From Acidobacteriota bacterium (GTDB lineage: Bacteria > Acidobacteriota > Vicinamibacteria > Vicinamibacterales > UBA2999): a stretch of 64,000 nucleotides of DNA. Below, piece by piece: positions 61,032 through 64,000 of the stretch; within the stretch, counting starts at the first letter, position 1, and each line of letters begins with the position of its first letter. The stretch is from NCBI GenBank assembly GCA_018000455.1, contig JAGNJW010000002.1, forward strand, positions 62,001-126,000, in the 5' to 3' direction. The position numbers and the translations under genes are program-made. A model generated the notes under the pieces. That model ran no database searches. It was not told the DNA's origin and worked only from the letters and a program-made list of their open reading frames with translations.

Positions 61032-62276
61032 ATGGGAACCAGTGCCCGGCCGGTCATTCGGATCTTCGACACGACGCTTCGCGACGGCGAGCAGGCGCCG
61101 GGCTTCAGCATGAGCCCGGCCGACAAGGTTCGGCTGGCCGGACAACTCGAACGCCTGGGCGTCGACGTCATCGAGGCGGGCTTCCCGATTGCATCGTCGG
61201 CCGACTTCGAAGGCGTGGCCGCGGTGGCCCGCGCCGTTCGCACGCCGATTATCGCGGCCCTCGCCCGCGCGGTGCCCGAAGATGTGGCCGCAGCCTGGGA
61301 GGCGGTGCGGTTCGCGGCGCGGCCCAGGATTCATGTGTTCCTCGCTACCTCAGATCTCCACCTGTCGGCAAAGCTGCGGATCTCGCGCGAGGAATGCATT
61401 GTGCGCTCGGTGGCGGCGGTTCGCCAGGCAGCGGGACTGTGCGCCGACGTCGAGTTTTCAGCCGAAGACGCCACGCGCAGCGATTTCGACTTCCTGTGTG
61501 ACGTCGCCGCGGCGGTAGTCGACGCCGGCGCCACCACCGTCAACCTGCCAGACACGGTCGGCTACGCGCTGCCCGACGACATCCGCCGGATGTTCACCGC
61601 CGTCCGCGCGCGCGTCGGTTCCGCCGTGACCCTGTCGTCGCACTGCCACAACGACCTCGGCCTGGCCGTCGCCAACTCGCTGGCCGCCATCGAGGCCGGC
61701 GCGCGCCAGGTGGAATGCACCGTGAACGGCATCGGCGAACGCGCCGGCAACGCGGCCCTCGAAGAGATCGTCATGGCCATCGACGTGCGCGGTGACTCGC
61801 TCGACTGCCGCACCGGCATCCAGACCGAAGAGCTCTACCCGACGAGCCGGGCGCTGTCGGCCGTCGTGTCGGTGCCGGTGCAGCCCAACAAGGCGATCGT
61901 CGGCGACAACGCTTTCGCGCACGAAGCCGGCATCCATCAGGACGGCATGGTCAAGAACCCGCTCACCTACGAAATCATGCGGCCTGAATCGGTCGGGGCG
62001 CCGGCGACCAAGTTGGTGCTCGGCCGCCATTCGGGGCTGCGCGGCCTCGATGCGCGGTGCCGCGACCTCGGCCACCGCCTGCGTGTCGACGACCTGCGCC
62101 GGCTCTACGCGAAGATGCTCGAGGTCACCGACTATGCCAAGTCGGTGGACGACACCGAACTGGTCGGCCTGATCCGCGACCTCGAGGCGCCCAGCCTCGA
62201 CTCGGCATTCGACGCCGTCAGCGCCCGCGTGCGAGACTCCCACGATGAAAATTCGACTGGTCACACTCGCTGGTGA
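61032..62276 (+). CDS. leuA: 2-isopropylmalate synthase, short form without regulatory domain
   Basis: A 414-residue DRE-TIM acetyl-transferase that makes 2-isopropylmalate from acetyl-CoA and 2-ketoisovalerate. The first signature is [13 protein letters not shown] near residue 12, and the second [15 protein letters not shown] near 205. The following G-E-R-A-G-N motif is present. The protein ends after subdomain II; the roughly 120-residue C-terminal LeuA dimer domain that binds leucine in typical IPMS is absent. Homocitrate or citramalate synthase is a less likely alternative. ATG 61032 is preferred; the frame is open upstream to TTG 60996. The last 32 bases overlap leuB. Confidence 0.88.
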   Translation: MGTSARPVIRIFDTTLRDGEQAPGFSMSPADKVRLAGQLERLGVDVIEAGFPIASSADFEGVAAVARAVRTPIIAALARAVPEDVAAAWEAVRFAARPRIHVFLATSDLHLSAKLRISREECIVRSVAAVRQAAGLCADVEFSAEDATRSDFDFLCDVAAAVVDAGATTVNLPDTVGYALPDDIRRMFTAVRARVGSAVTLSSHCHNDLGLAVANSLAAIEAGARQVECTVNGIGERAGNAALEEIVMAIDVRGDSLDCRTGIQTEELYPTSRALSAVVSVPVQPNKAIVGDNAFAHEAGIHQDGMVKNPLTYEIMRPESVGAPATKLVLGRHSGLRGLDARCRDLGHRLRVDDLRRLYAKMLEVTDYAKSVDDTELVGLIRDLEAPSLDSAFDAVSARVRDSHDENSTGHTRW

Positions 62277-63345
62277 CGGCATCGGCCCGGAAGTCACCCG
62301 GCAGGCGATGCGGGTGCTCCACGCCGTTGCCACCGTCACGGGCCTGAAAGTAGAGGTCGCCGATCACCTGGTCGGCGCTGCCGCCATCCGCTCGGAGGGC
62401 GTACCGCTGCCAGCTCCCACGCTGGCCGCGTGCCTGGAGGCGGATGCGGTGTTCCTCGGCGCCGTCGGCGACCCGGCCTACGACCAGTACCCGCCCACCC
62501 TCAGACCCGAAGCCGGCCTGCTGCAATTGCGCACGGCGCTCGGCGGCTTCGCGAACCTGCGCCCGGCCGTCGCCTTCGAGCCGGTACTCGACGTCTCGCC
62601 GCTCAGGCCCGAGCGCGTGCGGGGCGCCGACGTGCTGGTCGTGCGCGAACTGCTCGGCGGCCTCTACTACGGCGAGCCGCGGGGCCGCGAGCCCGACGGC
62701 GGTGCGGCGTTCAACACGCTGCGCTACTCGGTGGCCGAAGTGGAACGCGTCGCGCGCGTGGCCTTCGAGCAGGCGCAGACACGACGCCGGCTGGTGACAT
62801 CGGTCGACAAGGCCAACGTGCTCGAAGTGTCGCGGCTGTGGCGTGAGACCGTGACGCGCGTGGGGCGCGACTATCCCGACGTCACGCTCAAGCACATGTA
62901 CGTCGACGCCTTCGCGATGCGTCTCGCCACGGCGCCCACCGAGTTCGATGTCGTGGTCACCGACAATCTGTTCGGCGACATCCTGAGCGACGAGGCGGCG
63001 GTGATTTCCGGCTCGCTCGGCCTGCTGCCATCGGCGACGCTCGGCGGCAGGGTCGCGCTCTACGAGCCGGTGCACGGCTCGGCGCCCGATATCGCCGGCA
63101 AGGACATCGCCAACCCGATCGGCGCCATCGGCTGTATCGCGCTGCTGCTCCGCCATACCGCGCACATGCCGCGCGAAGCCCTCGCCATCGACGCCGCCAC
63201 GCGCGAGGTGCTCGGTCAGGGCCTGCGCCCCGCCGATCTGGCACGTCCGGGCGATCCGGTGGCCTCGACGTCCGACATCGGGCAGGCCGTCGAGCGGGCG
63301 GTCACCGACGCCCTCGAACGGCACTGGTCCTACCATGGCGTCTAG
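62245..63345 (+). CDS. leuB: 3-isopropylmalate dehydrogenase
   Basis: A 366-residue IPMDH that oxidatively decarboxylates 3-isopropylmalate. It has L-A-G-D-G-I-G-P-E at the N-terminus, [14 protein letters not shown] near residue 133 (the IPMDH substrate-loop signature), catalytic Lys in V-D-K-A-N-V-L, and [11 protein letters not shown] with [12 protein letters not shown]. These are clear LeuB features, unlike the relative at 17548. The start overlaps leuA by 32 bases and the stop overlaps leuC by 11, so the three are tightly coupled. Confidence 0.96.
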   Translation: MKIRLVTLAGDGIGPEVTRQAMRVLHAVATVTGLKVEVADHLVGAAAIRSEGVPLPAPTLAACLEADAVFLGAVGDPAYDQYPPTLRPEAGLLQLRTALGGFANLRPAVAFEPVLDVSPLRPERVRGADVLVVRELLGGLYYGEPRGREPDGGAAFNTLRYSVAEVERVARVAFEQAQTRRRLVTSVDKANVLEVSRLWRETVTRVGRDYPDVTLKHMYVDAFAMRLATAPTEFDVVVTDNLFGDILSDEAAVISGSLGLLPSATLGGRVALYEPVHGSAPDIAGKDIANPIGAIGCIALLLRHTAHMPREALAIDAATREVLGQGLRPADLARPGDPVASTSDIGQAVERAVTDALERHWSYHGV

Positions 63346-64000
63346 TGCGCGGACTCTGCTCGACAAGCTGTGGGACGCGCACGTCGTCGAGCACCTCGAC
63401 GGCGGCCGCGACCTCCTCTACATCGACCTGCATCTCATCCACGAAGTGACGACGCCGCAGGCGTTCGAGGGGCTGAGGCTGGCCGGACGTGGCGTGCGCC
63501 GACCAGATCTCACGGTTGCCACGCTCGACCACAACATCTCGACCGGCCCGCGGCACGTGCCGCTGGTCGACCAGCTGGCCGTGGCCCAGCTCGACGCCTT
63601 GCGGGCCAACTGCGCCGCCCATGGCATCGTGCTGCACGATCTCGACTCGCCGGCGCAGGGCATCGTGCACGTCATCGGTCCCGAACAAGGCCTGACCAGG
63701 CCGGGCATGACGATCGTCTGCGGCGACAGTCACACGACGACCCACGGCGCCTTCGGTGCGCTGGCCTTCGGCATTGGCACCTCGGAGGTCGAGCACGTGC
63801 TCGCCACCCAGTGCCTGGCCCTGTCGAAGCCGAAGGCCATGGAGGTGCGGGTGACCGGGCAGCTGGCGTCGGGCATCACGGCCAAGGACCTGGCCCTGGC
63901 CGTCGTCGGCGAGTTGACCTGCGCCGGCGGCTCCGGCTACACCATCGAGTTCACCGGCGACACCATTCGCGGATTGTCGATGGAAGGCCGGATGACGCTC
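63335..64000 (+). CDS. leuC: 3-isopropylmalate dehydratase large subunit (partial, cut by window end)
   Basis: A frame open from ATG 63335 to the window end, 222 residues so far, of an aconitase-family protein of about 470 residues. It begins [18 protein letters not shown]. Later features are [21 protein letters not shown], and [27 protein letters not shown], which is the LeuC signature and includes one [4Fe-4S] Cys. It isomerises 2- to 3-isopropylmalate with LeuD, which must lie beyond the window. The start is inside the leuB end. Confidence 0.95.
   Translation, partial: MASSARTLLDKLWDAHVVEHLDGGRDLLYIDLHLIHEVTTPQAFEGLRLAGRGVRRPDLTVATLDHNISTGPRHVPLVDQLAVAQLDALRANCAAHGIVLHDLDSPAQGIVHVIGPEQGLTRPGMTIVCGDSHTTTHGAFGALAFGIGTSEVEHVLATQCLALSKPKAMEVRVTGQLASGITAKDLALAVVGELTCAGGSGYTIEFTGDTIRGLSMEGRMTL

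Overview
The window is uniformly GC-rich bacterial chromosome. Its content points to an acidobacterium, most likely of the Vicinamibacteria (subdivision 6) type. The clues are an Oar-like TonB-dependent receptor with an N-terminal carboxypeptidase-regulatory-like domain, a protein with two VWFA domains of the kind common in Acidobacteria, a large secreted BNR/VPS10-like protein, a Tat-exported aminotransferase, and many TPR and HEAT proteins. This assignment is inference from gene families. I saw no rRNA, tRNA, CRISPR array, prophage or insertion sequence.

Layout. 1-14192 (+): a DUF192 gene, then a complete tad (Flp pilus) locus: two Flp pilins, prepilin peptidase, TadE, CpaB, CpaC secretin, TadG-like protein, CpaE/TadZ, CpaF ATPase, TadB and TadC. 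It continues with a 31-residue membrane peptide, a TPR lipoprotein, a winged-helix AAA ATPase and a double-VWFA secreted protein. 14200-15430: folE and a divergent TPR-like exported protein whose start codon overlaps that of folE. 15467-19805 (-): thiolase, isopropylmalate/isocitrate dehydrogenase-like, thiolase and 3-hydroxyacyl-CoA dehydrogenase, an acyl-CoA metabolism cluster. 19970-22083 (+): decayed or small genes, namely the C-terminal remnant of a TonB receptor, a frameshifted TPR gene, a degenerate receiver protein and a PilZ protein. 22141-26837 (-): an uncharacterised membrane-anchored protein and two ABC ATPase/permease pairs. 26883-33904 (-): nucleoside salvage (deoA, CNT transporter, purine nucleoside phosphorylase, cdd, mtnA) running into tsaD, a Nudix gene and an HD-domain gene with very short spacers or overlaps.

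33987-37708 (+): a HEAT-repeat protein and an HD-GYP protein that appear to share an N-terminal module. 37729-42020 (+): PafA-type alkaline phosphatase, subtilase, outer-membrane barrel and an alkyltransferase-like (ATL) protein. 42239-45019 (+): intact Oar-like TonB receptor. 45020-45208: a symmetrical 3' region with G-rich heptamer repeats on both strands around a strong hairpin. 45206-53396 (-): GGDEF, mreB, mreC, mreD, mrdA, rodA and rng, the elongasome cluster headed by a diguanylate cyclase gene. 53587-55557 (+): PpiD-like foldase. 55613-59923 (-): BNR/VPS10-like protein and Tat-exported aminotransferase. 60004-60918 (-): LysR regulator, divergent from leuA-leuB-leuC (61032 to the window end), whose coding regions overlap.

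Themes. Cyclic-di-GMP parts recur (GGDEF with an I-site, HD-GYP, PilZ) in a genome that carries a Tad pilus and couples a GGDEF gene to mreB. The leucine operon encodes a 2-isopropylmalate synthase without the usual C-terminal regulatory domain, and transcriptional control by the divergent LysR gene is a plausible replacement. The strongest unexplained structure is the pair of inverted G-rich heptamer arrays between the stop codons of the TonB receptor and RNase G.
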